A stretch of 7,003 nt of DNA from Candidatus Nanopelagicales bacterium (GTDB lineage Bacteria; Actinomycetota; Actinomycetes; S36-B12). Made by a program: the position numbers and the translations under genes. The DNA is taken from the NCBI GenBank assembly GCA_023264215.1, contig JALQSY010000091.1, forward strand, positions 1-7,003, given 5' to 3'. The notes beneath the pieces were generated by a model, which saw nothing but the letters and a program-made list of their open reading frames with translations, made no database searches and was not told the origin of the DNA. Below, one piece after another: positions 6,359 to 7,003 of this stretch. Every line of letters begins with the position of its first letter. Position 1 is the stretch's first letter.

Positions 6359-7003
6359 CAGGGTCGGCAGGTATCTGTCGATCTCCCAGGCGTTGACCTG
6401 GCGGCGGTACTCCTCCCACTCCGCCTGCTTGTTGCGCAGGAAGAAGTCGAAGACGTGCTCGCCCAGCGTCTCGGCGACCAGCTCCGAGCGCTCCATCGCG
6501 GTGATCGACTCGGCGAGCGACTGCGGCAGAGGCTGGATGCCCAGGGCACGACGCTCCTGGTTGGTGAGCGACCAGACGTCGTCCTCGGCCTCGTGCGGCA
6601 GCTCGTACTGCTTCTCGATGCCCTCGAGCCCGGCCGCCAGCACGAGCGCGAACGCCAGGTACGGGTTGGTGCCGGCGTCGATGCCGCGGTGCTCGACGCG
6701 CGCCGAGCCGCCCTTGTGCGGCTTGTACATCGGCACGCGCACCAGCGCCGAGCGGTTGTTGTGACCCCAGCACACGTAGTTGGGGGCCTCGCCGCCGCCC
6801 GCAAGCCGCTTGAAGGAGTTGACCCACTGGTTCGTGACGGCCGTGATCTCGGGCGTGTGGTGCAGGACGCCGGCGATGAACGCCCGGCCGACCTTGGACA
6901 GCTGGTACTCGGCGCCGGCCTCGTAGAACGCGTTCTCGTCGCCCTCGAAGAGCGAGACGTGCGTGTGCATGCCCGAGCCGGGGTGGTCGGTGAACGGCTT
7001 GGG
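6356..7003 (-). CDS. glnA2: Glutamine synthetase family protein GlnA2, C-terminal part (5' end off the right edge)
   Basis: The last 215 residues of a second GS-family enzyme are present; the frame is open to the right edge. It begins with KPFTDHPGSGMHTHVS (fragment residues 2-17), which fits the glutamine synthetase ATP-binding signature, then NRSALVRVP (83-91) and ARVEHRGIDAGTNPYLAF (101-118). The C-terminus EHVFDFFLRNKQAEWEEYR is the form I recall from mycobacterial GlnA2. In an ungapped alignment with the left-hand GlnA from GL(E/D)GI onward, Trp144 (codon 6574-6572) replaces the adenylylated tyrosine, so GlnE should not control it in the usual way. It lies directly upstream of glnE, 9 bases from its start, probably in one transcript. 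The Streptomyces GlnA2 near glnE has been described as a gamma-glutamylpolyamine synthetase, so the substrate may not be ammonia; the fragment does not decide this. Confidence 0.95.
   Translation of the reverse strand, partial: PKPFTDHPGSGMHTHVSLFEGDENAFYEAGAEYQLSKVGRAFIAGVLHHTPEITAVTNQWVNSFKRLAGGGEAPNYVCWGHNNRSALVRVPMYKPHKGGSARVEHRGIDAGTNPYLAFALVLAAGLEGIEKQYELPHEAEDDVWSLTNQERRALGIQPLPQSLAESITAMERSELVAETLGEHVFDFFLRNKQAEWEEYRRQVNAWEIDRYLPTL

Noticed and set aside
1..7003. Mobile element, CRISPR array, tRNA, rRNA or toxin-antitoxin genes
   Set aside because: I saw no transposase or integrase motifs, terminal inverted repeats, direct repeat arrays, tRNA cloverleaf ends or small paired genes of that kind. 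The only exact repeat of note is the 12-mer at two promoter-like sites.

Overview
This looks like chromosomal DNA of a high-GC Gram-positive bacterium (Actinomycetota). The GC content is high throughout, third codon positions are mostly G or C, and GTG starts occur. The GlnE is an actinobacterial-length 984-residue bifunctional enzyme. It lies between two different glutamine synthetase genes, in the arrangement I recall for Mycobacterium tuberculosis (glnA1 on one strand, glnE and glnA2 on the other). A member of the Micrococcales would fit, but the sequence alone does not settle the family.

Layout, left to right. Bases 1-345 (+) are the 3' end of glnA, the adenylylatable type I glutamine synthetase. 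Bases 346-503 are intergenic, with two hairpins that probably terminate glnA and a promoter-like site just before the next start. Bases 504-1677 (+) encode a sulfotransferase-family protein broken by one frameshift near base 618. Its 3' end overlaps by 62 bases, tail to tail, a small three-helix membrane protein gene of the CBU_0592 type (1616-1924, -). Next on the minus strand are a PLP-dependent group II (aromatic-L-amino-acid type) decarboxylase (1954-3375), glnE (3392-6346) and the 3' two-thirds or so of a second glutamine synthetase, glnA2 (6356-7003, running off the right edge).

How the genes relate. GlnE adds AMP to, and removes it from, a tyrosine of glutamine synthetase. That tyrosine is present in the left-hand GlnA (codon 124-126) and is replaced by tryptophan at the same aligned position in the right-hand GlnA2. 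So the window holds the regulator, its presumed target and a paralogue that should escape it. glnA2 and glnE are tightly coupled, 9 bases apart, with the glnA2 stop codon inside the glnE ribosome-binding region. The sulfotransferase-like gene, membrane protein and decarboxylase sit between the two halves of the nitrogen locus. They have no evident role in ammonium assimilation and look like lineage-specific additions.

The most notable non-coding signal is the hexamer TAGGGT placed exactly six bases before the start codon of all three accessory genes. It reads as an actinobacterial -10 box (TANNNT) for leaderless transcripts, or alternatively as a short Shine-Dalgarno sequence. I found no mobile element, CRISPR array, tRNA or rRNA, and no convincing undescribed multi-gene system.
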